Shown here: one piece after another, positions 8,166 through 18,900 of the stretch | Layout: each line of letters opens with the position of its first letter | How positions within the stretch are numbered: position 1 is the stretch's first letter | Source: Bacteroidota bacterium | GTDB lineage: Bacteria; Bacteroidota; Bacteroidia; Chitinophagales; Chitinophagaceae | Direction of reading: 5' to 3' | DNA length: 64,000 nt | Assembly (NCBI GenBank): GCA_018266575.1 | Contig: JAFEAE010000022.1 | Coordinates: 1 to 64,000, forward strand | Translations under genes and position numbers: made by a program | The notes under the pieces: generated by a model | Told to the model about the DNA's origin: nothing | Databases searched by the model: none | What the model saw: only the letters and a program-made list of their open reading frames with translations

Positions 8166-9362
8166 ATGAGAAAAGGATTGCTTTTCACTTTCGGTATCAT
8201 ACTTCTTATTGTAGCAGAAATTTTACGCGTATACTTTATCATGCCATTTCCGGGAAGCCAGCATAATAATACTATCAATGTTGCTTATTTTCTTAATAAT
8301 AATATTTTCTGGATACGCATTGTTCTTTTGCTGTTGATGGCTTACCCTTTTTTCTATTTTTTGAGGCGTGGAAAAATATGGCAAAAAATAATTGTGCTGA
8401 TTCCCGTGCTCTTTTATGCGTTCATTTTTTATATGTTCAACTTCCAGTTTCTTGCTGATAAAATGTTTTATCAACCCACGAATAAACATTTAGTAAATAC
8501 AACAAGCAATAAAGTTGATACAAACCAATTGGTGATCGGAATAGTTTTGAACGGACAGGCAAAAGCATATCCTGTAGAAATCATCGGCTACCATCACCAG
8601 GTACAGGATACAGTTGGTGGCGAACCGGTGATTGTTACCTATTGCACGGTTTGCAGGACCGGCGCGGTTTTCAGCCCGCTTATCAATAACACCTTCCAGC
8701 ATTTTCGTTTGGTGGGCATGGATCATTTCAATGCTATGTTTGAAGATGAAAATACCAAAAGCTGGTGGCGGCAGGTGAATGGAGAAGCAATTACAGGCCC
8801 GTTGAAAGGTTCTTTCCTGAAAGAATTTCCATCATCACAAATGCGCTTAAGCGCATGGATAAGAAATTATCCGCAAACATTAATCCTTCAACCGGATTCA
8901 ATCTATCAAAAAGAATATGACGATCTGAAGGGTTATGACTCCGGAACAGTAAAAAGCAGTTTGGAAAAAAGGGACAGCAATTCGTGGAAATTTAAATCGT
9001 GGGTTGTAGGGATCACCACACGCAAATTTGCAAAAGCTTACGATTGGAACGATGTGGTAAAAGAAAAAATAATTAATGATACCATTGCCGATATCCCCGT
9101 TTTAATTGCGCTGGAAAAAGATGGTTATTCATTTCATGCATGGAAAAGAAATGTAAATGGGCAAACATTGCAATTTGTTTTTAACGACAGCCTGAATGTG
9201 ATACAGGACATCAACACACATTCATCATGGAACTGGATGGGAATATGCACAGATGGCGCTTTAAAAAATTCGGAGTTAACTCCGGTTCAATCCTACCAGG
9301 AATTCTGGCACTCGTGGAGCACGTTTCATCCAAACACTACAAAATATAATTCCACTAAGTAG
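8166..9362 (+). CDS. Membrane-anchored DUF3179 protein
   Basis: About 398 residues. A TTG six bases earlier (8160) is in frame, but the ATG at 8166 is the likelier start. Three hydrophobic segments lie in the first 105 residues (GLLFTFGIILLIVAEIL; IVLLLLMAYPFFYF; IIVLIPVLFYAFIF). They are followed by a DUF3179 region with the typical VTYCTVCRTGAVF motif, the paired cysteines and a C-terminal WNWMGICTDG. The function of DUF3179 is unknown. The gene appears to be transcribed alone. Confidence 0.8.
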   Translation: MRKGLLFTFGIILLIVAEILRVYFIMPFPGSQHNNTINVAYFLNNNIFWIRIVLLLLMAYPFFYFLRRGKIWQKIIVLIPVLFYAFIFYMFNFQFLADKMFYQPTNKHLVNTTSNKVDTNQLVIGIVLNGQAKAYPVEIIGYHHQVQDTVGGEPVIVTYCTVCRTGAVFSPLINNTFQHFRLVGMDHFNAMFEDENTKSWWRQVNGEAITGPLKGSFLKEFPSSQMRLSAWIRNYPQTLILQPDSIYQKEYDDLKGYDSGTVKSSLEKRDSNSWKFKSWVVGITTRKFAKAYDWNDVVKEKIINDTIADIPVLIALEKDGYSFHAWKRNVNGQTLQFVFNDSLNVIQDINTHSSWNWMGICTDGALKNSELTPVQSYQEFWHSWSTFHPNTTKYNSTK

Positions 9363-9451
9363 CAGCGTGTAATTTTCTCTGTAAGCGTTTATGTTTCATC
9401 GTTAGTAACAGATTATTTTTTAATTTACCCATTAACTAATAACCTGTTCCT

Positions 9452-10993
9452 ATGCTTGTGAAAACATTTGGCAGTGCTGTTTATGGCGTTGAAGCAATTA
9501 CCATAACCATTGAAGTAAGTGTGACCGGCGGACAACATACATTCGTTGTGGGTTTACCTGACAATGCAGTTAAAGAAAGTATACAACGGGTAGAAAGTGC
9601 CATAAAAAGTAACGGACATTATATGCCGCGAACAAAATTGGTAGTCAACCTCGCTCCTGCTGATATCCGCAAGTCAGGTTCTGCATTTGATCTTCCCATT
9701 GCCATTGGCGTGCTTGGTGCAACTGAACAAATTGAAAACCCTGACGACATAAAAGATTATGTGATCATGGGAGAATTAAGCCTGGATGGGAGCATTCAAC
9801 CTATCAAAGGTGCATTGCCTATTGCTATACAGGCACGGAAAGAAAATTTTAAGGGATTGATCGTACCCAAACAAAATGCACGTGAAGCTGCGATGGTAAA
9901 CAACCTTGATGTTTTCGGTGTGAGCCATATTAATGAAGTGATTGATTTTTTCAAGAATAAAAATTCGTTACAACCGGTAACGATCAATACGAGAGAAGAA
10001 TTTTTTTCTACCCAATATGATTTTGATCTGGATTTTACTGATGTTAAAGGACAAGAAAATATTAAACGTGCATTGGAGATTGCAGCTGCAGGAGGTCATA
10101 ATGCAATTTTGATCGGGCCGCCGGGTGCAGGAAAAACAATGCTTGCAAAAAGATTACCCACCATTCTTCCACCGTTAACATTGCATGAAGCATTAGAGAC
10201 AACAAAGATCCACAGCGTTGCAGGAAAACTTCCGGAGAATGCAACGCTCATTGCAAAGCGACCGTTTCGTTCACCACACCATACCGTTTCAGATGCAGCA
10301 TTAGTCGGTGGTGGAGGGATCCCTCAACCCGGAGAGATTTCATTGGCACACAACGGAGTTTTATTTTTAGATGAATTACCTGAATTCAAACGAACGGTTT
10401 TGGAAGTAATGCGCCAACCAATGGAGGAACGAAAAGTAACGATCAGCCGCGCAAAAATTGCAATTGATTTTCCCGCAAGTTTTATGTTGATCGCATCCAT
10501 GAACCCATGCCCCTGCGGTTATTATAATCATCCTGAAAAAGAATGTACCTGCGCACCGGGAACTGTCCAGAAATATTTGAATAAAATATCAGGGCCGTTG
10601 CTCGACAGGATTGACCTTCATGTAGAAGTTACCCCAGTTGCCTTTTCAGAACTATCTTCACAGCAACAGGGAGAAAATTCTTCGGATATACGTAACCGTG
10701 TAATCACGGCCAGAGAGAAACAAGCAGAACGTTTTCAGTTAACACCGGGCATTTATGCCAATGCACAAATGAGCAGCAAATTACTGAAACAAATCTGCAC
10801 GATAGATACAACAGGACAAAACCTGCTTAAAGCAGCAATGGAGAAATTAAATCTTTCTGCACGGGCGTATGACCGTATTTTGAAAGTTGCAAGAACAATT
10901 GCAGACCTCTCTACCTGCGAAGAAATAAAAACGGAGCATTTGGCAGAAGCAATTCAATATCGCAGTTTGGACAGGGAAGGTTGGGCTGGATGA
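9452..10993 (+). CDS. YifB/ComM-type Mg-chelatase-like AAA+ ATPase
   Basis: 513 residues of usual length for the family. The N-terminal ChlI-like domain (residues 1-170) shows FVVGLPDNAVKES and KLVVNLAPADIRK. The AAA+ core has Walker A GPPGAGKT near 222-229 and the Walker B-like LFLDELPEF. A cysteine-rich segment with MNPCPCGYY follows, then a C-terminal domain. In other bacteria ComM works in branch migration during natural transformation; that role here is inference. Its 3' end overlaps the convergent sugar transferase by 40 bases. Confidence 0.92.
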   Translation: MLVKTFGSAVYGVEAITITIEVSVTGGQHTFVVGLPDNAVKESIQRVESAIKSNGHYMPRTKLVVNLAPADIRKSGSAFDLPIAIGVLGATEQIENPDDIKDYVIMGELSLDGSIQPIKGALPIAIQARKENFKGLIVPKQNAREAAMVNNLDVFGVSHINEVIDFFKNKNSLQPVTINTREEFFSTQYDFDLDFTDVKGQENIKRALEIAAAGGHNAILIGPPGAGKTMLAKRLPTILPPLTLHEALETTKIHSVAGKLPENATLIAKRPFRSPHHTVSDAALVGGGGIPQPGEISLAHNGVLFLDELPEFKRTVLEVMRQPMEERKVTISRAKIAIDFPASFMLIASMNPCPCGYYNHPEKECTCAPGTVQKYLNKISGPLLDRIDLHVEVTPVAFSELSSQQQGENSSDIRNRVITAREKQAERFQLTPGIYANAQMSSKLLKQICTIDTTGQNLLKAAMEKLNLSARAYDRILKVARTIADLSTCEEIKTEHLAEAIQYRSLDREGWAG

Positions 10994-11730
10994 TCCTCTA
11001 TCTTTTTTATTATTGCTTTTTTAACTGCAACCGGTTCGGAAGGTCCATGCATTTTATTTCTACGTTTCAATACTAATCCGACAGTTTGAAATGAAACAGA
11101 CAGGTCTGTAAAAAAACCAACATGCTTTACGTAATAGCTATCCCAGAAATATCGCCCGATAATTTGTTTTGTATTTTCAGTGCGGCCATGAAAACCCTTC
11201 ACTTGCGCAAGCCCGGTTATTCCCGGCCTTACCGAATTACGAAATGCATATCCCGGAATCATTTTTAAAAATTTATTATAATCACTCAGCATAAAAGGCC
11301 TCGGGCCAATAATGCTCATATCTCCCGCAAGCACATTCAAAAATTGTGGCAATTCGTCCAAACCGCTTTTTCGTAAAAAATTCCCAACCTTTGTTATCCG
11401 TGGATCATTCAATTCAGCCTGGCGTGTATCTGCAAAATTATTTACGTACATCGTCCTGAATTTGAAGCATACAAATATTTTATTCTTATATCCCATTCTT
11501 TTTTGTTTAAAAAAGACGGGGCCACGTGAAGAACATTTTATAATTATTCCGAGTAAAGGAGCCAGCCATGAAAAAACAAACAGTATAAAAAGAAAGGAAA
11601 AAATTATATCAATAGCACGTTTAAAAAAAAGATAATATCTTTTTTCTTCGGCAGTCAATTCTTGTTGTGATATATGAAAAAAAGGATCGGTGTCTCTGGG
11701 TGTAAGCAATTTCATTTTAGAATCAGGCAT
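10954..11730 (-). CDS. Initiating sugar-phosphate transferase (WcaJ/WbaP-like)
   Basis: 258 residues. A short N-terminal tail precedes one hydrophobic segment (about 39-64, AIDIIFSFLFILFVFSWL). The bacterial sugar transferase domain follows, with GPVFFKQKRMGY, FKFRTMY, the catalytic-type SGLDELPQFLNVL, GDMSIIGPRP and the SVRPGITGLAQVKG loop. Such enzymes load the first sugar phosphate onto undecaprenyl phosphate, so this is probably the starting step of the glycan built by the downstream locus. It is the short form, without extra N-terminal membrane helices. Confidence 0.9.
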   Translation of the reverse strand: MPDSKMKLLTPRDTDPFFHISQQELTAEEKRYYLFFKRAIDIIFSFLFILFVFSWLAPLLGIIIKCSSRGPVFFKQKRMGYKNKIFVCFKFRTMYVNNFADTRQAELNDPRITKVGNFLRKSGLDELPQFLNVLAGDMSIIGPRPFMLSDYNKFLKMIPGYAFRNSVRPGITGLAQVKGFHGRTENTKQIIGRYFWDSYYVKHVGFFTDLSVSFQTVGLVLKRRNKMHGPSEPVAVKKAIIKKIEDHPAQPSLSKLRY

Positions 11731-12145
11731 AACTAAGAAAAGGTTTAATCAGTTTTTAAAACTACCACAAACATAATATTCATGATTTGTAAAATCGAAC
11801 TCACTTATGATCATTCTTAAACAGTAAGCAATTATATGTAATGCTTTCTCGTTGCTTTTGCTTGCTTTCATTTTTCAGGACATAAATAGCAATAAAAACG
11901 TTGCAGTATTGTTTTATGATTTACAATTAATTAATAGAAAATAAATAAGAATTTTTAGTTTCATACGTTTTGAAAATTGCAAATGAAATAATGTAACTAT
12001 ATTTGCCAAGCTTATTAAGGCCGCATCTATACCCAACTCCGACAGGCTGGTACAAATTTCAGGTTAAGGCAGAAAGCGGCATTAATAAAGAAGAAAACGC
12101 ACCACATCAGTTAATCGTTGCTTACCTACCTGTTAAGCCAGACGT
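11731..12145. other. 415-base intergenic region between divergent glycan genes
   Basis: AT-rich with no supported ORF. It contains a promoter-like site for the plus-strand gene (11977-12005), which would give a leader of about 130 bases before the ATG at 12146. No strong hairpin was found in that leader. Confidence 0.5.
11977..12005 (+). promoter_or_regulatory. Bacteroidota-type promoter for the glycosyltransferase run
   Basis: TTG at 11977-11979, 18 bases, then TATATTTG at 11998-12005. It is the only clear TAnnTTTG site before 12146 and may serve the 12146-14535 genes. Confidence 0.5.
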
Positions 12146-12970
12146 ATGAATAAACCTTATCAGATCCTACTTGATTTCTATCTATTAATTCCATGTTATA
12201 ATAACCTGGAAGGATTGATACGCTCCCTGCAAAGTGTATCATACGATCATACTAAATTTTCTGTTTTAATTATTGACGATGGCAGTAAAAATGCTGTTCG
12301 CAAAGAAGATATTCTACAACATATAAATCAAGGTTTTCCCGTCGAGATCTTCAGGCTTTCGCAAAACCAGGGAATAACGAAAGCATTAAACACAGGCTTA
12401 CAAATACTTCAGCAAAAAAATAATTATAAATATATTGCCCGGTTGGATTGCGGTGATATCTGTGATATTAATCGTTTCTATCACCAGGTAAATTTTTTGG
12501 AAACCAATCCTCAAATTGATTTGGTCGGAAGCTGGTGCTTGTTCAAAGATTTTTCTACCGGTTCAAGTTACCAATACAAAACTGCCACGGAGCATTCTGA
12601 AATTTCAAAAGGAATGCACTTCAAAAATATGTTCATACACCCCACAGTTATGTGGCGGGCTGATGCAATGAATAGATCAGGAATTTATCCAGAACAATTT
12701 CCTCACGCAGAAGACTATGGTTTCTTTTATGAAATATTAAGTAATGGAAAAGGGGCCGTTATCCCGGAAAACCTGGTAACCTGTGAGATCAATAATAAGG
12801 GTTTATCCCTACACCATAGAAAAGAGCAACTCAGGAGCCGCATAAAAGTTGTTAAATACTATGGCGGAAGCAACATATATAAGTTGAGCGGTGTCATAAA
12901 ACTGATGATACTCATGGCAATACCATCAAAACTGGCATTGCAAACCAAGCATCTTTTGTATGGTACCTGA
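12146..12970 (+). CDS. Family 2 glycosyltransferase
   Basis: 274 residues with a GT-A fold. Near the N-terminus is LLIPCYNNLEGLIRSLQSV, then VLIIDDGSK, and the metal-binding DXD position is ARLDCGD. HPTVMWRADAM and AEDYGFF are the usual acceptor-side motifs. No membrane segment is seen. It probably adds one sugar of the surface glycan; the sugar cannot be told from sequence. It precedes a GT4 gene by 54 bases. Confidence 0.88.
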   Translation: MNKPYQILLDFYLLIPCYNNLEGLIRSLQSVSYDHTKFSVLIIDDGSKNAVRKEDILQHINQGFPVEIFRLSQNQGITKALNTGLQILQQKNNYKYIARLDCGDICDINRFYHQVNFLETNPQIDLVGSWCLFKDFSTGSSYQYKTATEHSEISKGMHFKNMFIHPTVMWRADAMNRSGIYPEQFPHAEDYGFFYEILSNGKGAVIPENLVTCEINNKGLSLHHRKEQLRSRIKVVKYYGGSNIYKLSGVIKLMILMAIPSKLALQTKHLLYGT

Positions 12971-13024
12971 GAACAAAACAATGATTATCCCTTTAAACAA
13001 CTATGAAAACGTTAAGCTAATTCC

Positions 13025-14176
13025 ATGAAAATTGTACATGTCGCAGAAGCCTTCGCCGGAGGGATTCCGGTGTTTATAAAATCGTTGATCGACAATATGC
13101 CATCCGATCAACATGTTATTGTACACGGTAACCGAACCAATGTAACCAGTGCAGATAAAATAAAAAAGCAATTCACGCACAAAAATGTACGCTTTATTTA
13201 CTGGCGTGCAGCACAACGAAGCATTCACCCTTATAAAGATACCGCTGCATTTCTTCAATTATTCAATGCATTAAAAAGATTGAAGCAAAAGAATATGATT
13301 GATGTAGTCCATCTTCATTCGTCCAAAGCCGGTTTCCTGGGAAGAGTTGTTTGTAATTTATTGGGAATAAAAAATGTGATCTATACTCCAAACGGTGCAC
13401 CCTTCATGGTTGGTGAAAGTAAAATTTCCAATGCTGCATATAAAAACCTGGAAAGATTGGGCAGCAGGTTTCGCGGGCAAGTAGTTTGCTGTTCTTTGTC
13501 GGAACAGATTGCATATGAAAAAGCAGGCATCAAATCTATCCGCATTAATAACGGCATTGCTACAAATGAAGACGGGCTTCCTGTTTTCCCTTATAAAAAA
13601 CCGGTTCTCAAAAAGAATACCTTTCGTGTAGTTACCAATGGCAGGATCGTGCATCAAAAAAATCCTGAATTGTTTAATAAGATCGCTTCTTATTTTCAGG
13701 ACCTTCCTTCATTTGAATTTGTTTGGGTGGGTGATGGTGCAAAACGTCATTTATTAACAGCACCTAACATTACAGTTACAGGTTGGATATCTACAAATGA
13801 TGTAAACGAAATTATCAAAGATGGTGATGTGTATTTATCTACTGCAAATTTCGAAGGCTTATCTTTTGCAACACTCGAAGCATTGGCTTTAAAAAAACCT
13901 GTTTTATTAAATGATTGCATCGGTAATAAAGATGTAGTGAACCAGGGATTGAACGGCGACCTGTTTTCAACAGAGCAAGATGCCATCGTTAAAATATTAC
14001 GCTACTATAATAACCGGCCGATGTTGCAGGCAATGGGAAAACATTCTTCGAATCATTTGAAAGAATCTTTCGATGCAAAAGATACCGCAGAACAATACCG
14101 CAGGTTGTATGAAATGAACCCGGTTGCAGAACCAGGTTTTACATCTATTCCATATCAACAAAAATTATCACTATGA
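13025..14176 (+). CDS. Family 4 glycosyltransferase
   Basis: 383 residues with a GT-B fold. The N-terminal domain has VAEAFAGGIPVFIKSL (donor-side glycine-rich loop) and DVVHLHSSKAGFLGR. The C-terminal domain has VTNGRIVHQKNPELF, FVWVGDGAKR, and FEGLSFATLEALALKKPVLL, the place of the EX7E motif. It is a soluble or peripheral enzyme. Its stop overlaps the start of the next small gene in ATGA, so the two are translationally coupled. Confidence 0.9.
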   Translation: MKIVHVAEAFAGGIPVFIKSLIDNMPSDQHVIVHGNRTNVTSADKIKKQFTHKNVRFIYWRAAQRSIHPYKDTAAFLQLFNALKRLKQKNMIDVVHLHSSKAGFLGRVVCNLLGIKNVIYTPNGAPFMVGESKISNAAYKNLERLGSRFRGQVVCCSLSEQIAYEKAGIKSIRINNGIATNEDGLPVFPYKKPVLKKNTFRVVTNGRIVHQKNPELFNKIASYFQDLPSFEFVWVGDGAKRHLLTAPNITVTGWISTNDVNEIIKDGDVYLSTANFEGLSFATLEALALKKPVLLNDCIGNKDVVNQGLNGDLFSTEQDAIVKILRYYNNRPMLQAMGKHSSNHLKESFDAKDTAEQYRRLYEMNPVAEPGFTSIPYQQKLSL

Positions 14177-14535
14177 ACACTCAGGTAAACGGAACCACCA
14201 ATGGTAAAAGTGTGGAGTACGATATTCATAAAATAAGATTGTTCATTGAAGAACAATTGAAGGATAAACAAGAGTTATTACAATTAAAAGATAAACTTAT
14301 CCGTGAATTGGAGAATAAAAACCTGCTTAAAGAACAGGATATCGCAATACTCGAAGAAAAAGTGGATCATCACGAACATGAAATGGATGGCAACCGCCAG
14401 CTGATCAATAAATTATTAGGAGATATCAGCAAATTGCAGAATGATATTGAGTGGTATAAGAGAACTTATGAGAAAAGAAGTTTTTTGGGAGTGATAAAAA
14501 CATTGGGTTCAAGAATGTTAAAGAAAGAACAATAG
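14173..14535 (+). CDS. Small coiled-coil protein coupled to the GT4 gene
   Basis: 120 residues, highly charged. Heptad-like Leu/Ile spacing runs from about residue 20 to 105 (KDKQELLQLKDKLIRELENK and onward). There is no signal peptide or membrane helix, and a basic C-terminal tail ends in MLKKEQ. It overlaps the upstream GT4 by 4 bases. I do not recognise a family. By context it could scaffold the glycosyltransferase, or measure chain length as coiled-coil proteins do in some ABC-dependent glycan systems; this is inference only. Confidence 0.75.
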   Translation: MNTQVNGTTNGKSVEYDIHKIRLFIEEQLKDKQELLQLKDKLIRELENKNLLKEQDIAILEEKVDHHEHEMDGNRQLINKLLGDISKLQNDIEWYKRTYEKRSFLGVIKTLGSRMLKKEQ

Positions 14536-14715
14536 TTTTATTTTATACCTCTATTTTCTTTTACAAGTCAATCATAATATCTTTATCTGTTTTTATTATC
14601 ATTCAATGACGTTAAGTCTTTATTTATTTCATTAATTGTAACCATTATTCGCATTATTTAAATCAGTTTTAGATTTAAATAAGATATTCTTTATTTTAAA
14701 GTACAAATATTTGCT

Positions 14716-15906
14716 ATGCAAGCATACGAATCTCATTCTTATATTCAATTACCACATGGAGCTAAAATCAGAAAAGAAAATGTAGTTTTCAAAAGAGATA
14801 TGATTTTTATGGATTCAATTGGTCAGGAAATCATTTCAACAGTTAAAGGGACCAAAGCCGAGATAGAGTTTTTAAAACATTCATGGAGCGGTGTAGTAGA
14901 AATCAAGTGTGGTGATTTTATTACAGTAATCGATCTTTTTTCAGAAACTCATCTTAAATATATTTTTACCATTGAACTTCCGTCGAATGCATCCTCGCTT
15001 GCAATTAAAGTAGTTGATGCAAGTTCATTTCGGGATAATAATAATAATTCGGCTTCAGAAGTATGGATCGGAAAAATAAATTTTAACAATGAATTTAGCC
15101 CGGCCGAAATCAGCGTAATTCCAATCAACAAATGGCTTAGCTTTCTAAATGGTGAATATGGGTCGTATATGGTCTTGAATACTGATGTTGGCGCTTCCAG
15201 AACTATTCTTCATGAGGGAGCTTGGGCAAAACACGATGTAAAATTATTTTCTCAGTACGTCAAACCAGGGATGACGGTTTACGAAGTAGGTTCTCATATT
15301 GGACACCATTCTGTAGTTTTCTCCAAACTTTGTGGAAATGAAGGGCGCGTGTATGCATTTGAACCACAGAATTTTTTATTCAAACTATTAAATACAAATC
15401 TATTAATCAATAATTGCAATAATGCCACAGCAATCCGCCTGGCATTAGGGAACAAAAAATCGAAAGCAAAACTATGGCCTGTAGACTATACGAAAGACGA
15501 CAATTTTGGTGCACTCTCAATAAGTCAAAGCGATAATAAAATATTATTAGATCATCTTGGCGAAGACGTAGATATTATTACAGGAGATAGTTTCGTATCA
15601 GAGTTAGTTGAAGCAAGACAAAAGGTTGACTTTATCAAAATTGACGCCCAATCTTTTGAGCTTTATATATTACAAGGATTTATTAATACATTAAAAGAAA
15701 AAAAGCCAATATTGTTTTTGGAGATTGAACCATTTTTTATGCAATCTATGGGGTATCACTATTCTGAAATCTTCAATTTGCTCTATTCGCTAAACTATAG
15801 TATTTATTTGCCTTATGAAAGCTTAGACACACCTATTAAAGACATTCCAAATTGGGATACAAATAATAAATCCATTGGCTGCGACATCTTGGCTCTTCCA
15901 AGCTAA
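14716..15906 (+). CDS. FkbM-type methyltransferase with an N-terminal HxWSG module
   Basis: 396 residues in two parts. Residues about 1-130 form a beta-rich module with FLKHSWSG (His near 56), DLFS and a late EVWIGKI strand; it matches two segments of the neighbouring 1402-residue protein. Residues about 175-396 are an FkbM-like SAM domain with MTVYEVGSHIGHH and RVYAFEPQ. The usual IDVEG motif reads IDAQSFE here, so activity should not be assumed. Methylation of a glycan sugar is the likely role from context. Base use is a little AT-richer than in housekeeping neighbours. Confidence 0.75.
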   Translation: MQAYESHSYIQLPHGAKIRKENVVFKRDMIFMDSIGQEIISTVKGTKAEIEFLKHSWSGVVEIKCGDFITVIDLFSETHLKYIFTIELPSNASSLAIKVVDASSFRDNNNNSASEVWIGKINFNNEFSPAEISVIPINKWLSFLNGEYGSYMVLNTDVGASRTILHEGAWAKHDVKLFSQYVKPGMTVYEVGSHIGHHSVVFSKLCGNEGRVYAFEPQNFLFKLLNTNLLINNCNNATAIRLALGNKKSKAKLWPVDYTKDDNFGALSISQSDNKILLDHLGEDVDIITGDSFVSELVEARQKVDFIKIDAQSFELYILQGFINTLKEKKPILFLEIEPFFMQSMGYHYSEIFNLLYSLNYSIYLPYESLDTPIKDIPNWDTNNKSIGCDILALPS

Positions 15907-15938
15907 TATAAACAAACCCTAAAATATACAGGATAACT

Positions 15939-15957
15939 ATTCTTAAAGCTGAAGAAT
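15939..15957. terminator. Weak hairpin between convergent glycan genes
   Basis: ATTCTT-AAAGCTG-AAGAAT, a 6-base AT-rich stem in the 54-base gap between two convergent genes. It is weak by sequence and supported mainly by position. Confidence 0.25.
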
Positions 15958-15960
15958 AAT

Positions 15961-18900
15961 TTACTCAGTTTTTTTGAAAACCAAAAAACTGCTGTTCATG
16001 TTTTTCAGATAGGTTATATTCTTATTATGTGTAATGCCCCATTTAATTCCTTGCCAAAATCCTGACCTCATCAATTTATAATATTTTTTATACTCATCTT
16101 TGTCTATCTTATTTTCTCTATATGCTTTTTTAAGTTCAATACAAAAGTGCTTTTTTGAAAAATAGGTAACTGTTTTGAATAATCTGATCAAAAATGAATC
16201 ATGCCCATTTTTAAGACAGTAAAATGTATCTGAACGTGCTATGATATCCCATCTTATTTCATAAGTGCTCTTCCGGTTATTGCCTACTGCTTTAAAGTGC
16301 CTGATATAATTTACGGGGTTGTTTGCAATAAAATAACCTTTTCTGGCAAGGCGTATGCAAAGGTCGGTTTCATCAAGATAATAAATGAACCGTTCGTCGA
16401 AGCCTCCAATATCCAGTAAAGCTTTCTTGCTAACGATATTATTTCCGCCGGCAACTCCCTGTACCCAACGCAATCCATTAAGAATATTTATTTCTACTTC
16501 TTCTTCACGGAATTTCTGAAAACCATAATCAGACGTAGCGCCATTTTTAAATTCATAATGCTGTGTATTTTTATGTTTAACAGGGCCGCCAATTGCGCCG
16601 ATCTTCTTATCAGAATGTTGGATAATAAAATACACGAAATTTTCTATCCAGTTTTCATCGCAAGGCAAAGCATCATCATCAATAAAAGCCACGTAATCAC
16701 CCGACGAGTTATCTATTCCTATATTTCTCGACATGCTTAAGTTGGGTTCAGGGCAACTCAATATTTTTATTTTTCCTTCATATTGCTCCAGCACGTCAGA
16801 AGTATTATCAGTTGATGGCCCGTTTACTACTACTATTTCAAAATATGGGTAGGTTTGTTTTTCCAATTCTGCCAACAGCGATCTTAAATGAATTGCACGG
16901 TTTAACGTATTGATCACCACAGAAACTTTATAATTCAATTCTAGTTCACGGTCATCAATTTCTATGGGTGTTTTTTTATGAATCGTCAGCCCTTTAAAAA
17001 ATATCTCAAATCCGTTTGATCGGTTGTCTTTTTTGCCAGTTGGTTTTATTACCACATGGTGTTGAGCATAGGGAAACAGCTTATTAATGTGAAATATTTT
17101 TTCCTCACTGTATGAATTGTACAGGTTAAATATCTCTGAGTATTTTCCGTCTATTTCAACTATTACTTTTCCACTCCAGTTATGTGTAAGGAAAGTTATG
17201 TCAAGGGAATAAAAATCTCCTGAAAATTCCAAATATTCATCTGTTGACTTTCCGCTGAGAAAATAAAAATATTTATCCCGTAAATGCCATTTGCTGGTAT
17301 AATGAATGCTTGAATCGGTCGATTTTATCTCCCTACTGATCCTCAGGAATTTTTTCTTGTCGATGTCGTCAAAAGATTCAGGAATTTCATTTTCTATAAT
17401 TATATCAGGTTCCAGATGGTTATTCGTTTCGTGAAAATGACCCAGGTTTGAATGGAAATTTTTCCGGAGGATTATTTTATCGACCAATACTTCATTTCCT
17501 GCTGAGAGCCCGTTTCTGTTTCCCGAAGGTTTGATATACAATAAATGTTTTCCCTGTGGAAAGCGTTTATAAAATCTCACTTTTTTAAATTGTCTTTCTG
17601 AAGAATAAAGATCAAATTCTTCTTCATATTCTTCATCAACAATAACTATCGCTTTCCCGCTCCATTGATGTGACAGGAATACGATTTCAAATTCCTGGAA
17701 AACTTCCTCAACATAAATCGATGAATCCGAATTATTGGGTTCTAAAAATAAAAGCGTATCATCAACAATTTTAATTTGCCCATTTTTTATTAACCGCTCA
17801 TCGTTATAGTCAACAGCATCATCAATCATTAATTCTCCATTGGTCATTTGTTCAGAAATCCGTGCATGCCAGTTTTCATGGGCCTTGGTTTTCATTGTTG
17901 CAAAATCCTTGTAAACCGATGCTGTTGAAAATTGCTTCAGGTGAGAATTTTGTTTTGCTATTACGTTTTTCCTGAACTGCTCATTCTTAAGATTCTCCGT
18001 AATAGCACTGATTGCTGCAAAATCTTTTTTTACAAACAGGCAACCATTTTCGCCAACGGTATCTGGTATTGCTGTGCAACGGTAAGCCATTACAGGAAGT
18101 CCAAACGCCATCGCTTCCGCGAGAGGAACGCCAAATCCTTCATGTTCGCTCATTGATATGAAAACATCTGCTGCTCTGTAATACGCATATAATTCCTCAT
18201 TGGGGATTTTCCCGGTCATAGTAACACTTGAAGAAATTTTTAAAGAACGGATCAACGCCCTTAGTTCTTCCGTATATTTTGACGAACCGCCGCCAACTAT
18301 GTATAAATGTGCGTTTGGATCAAAATGATTCAGATAATAATGAAAGAAGCGAACTATATCTGTTTGTTTTTTATGTGGCGCTATACTTCCCACAAAAATA
18401 AAAGCGAGACCTTGCTTTGCACGCAATTCCAAAACAAGATTTTCATCATACTTCCTTTTTACTATTTTTTCGATATCAACTATAGGCGGAATAATATGTG
18501 TGGTTATTGGTTGCCCGATTGCCTGTTTAAGAATATTGGCAGAATATTCCGTGTGACATACATAGAGATCAAAATTGTCAAACATGCCTAGTTGTTCAAA
18601 TCCTTTTGAAGTGGATTTAAATGCGTCATCTTCTTTACTAAAAAAACCCGGTGGGGTTATGTTATGAAAAAAGAAGATTTTTTTGGGGGGAAGAAGATTG
18701 TTAAAATATTCACCCCTATCGCAGTAGTTCCAGTAATGATAAACTACATAGTCATTTGCAGAAAAATGAACGGATTCAATTTTTTGACACAAGTGTTTTA
18801 CTGCTTCAGCCGGCCAGGTACCAAGAATCTGGGTATTTTCTGCCTCTTGTTTTAGCAAACTGTCGAAATCGGTAACGGTATTGCTAACTCCATCTTTATC

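Noticed and set aside
8160..8166. TTG start for the DUF3179 gene
   Set aside because: An ATG two codons later gives a normal membrane-protein start.
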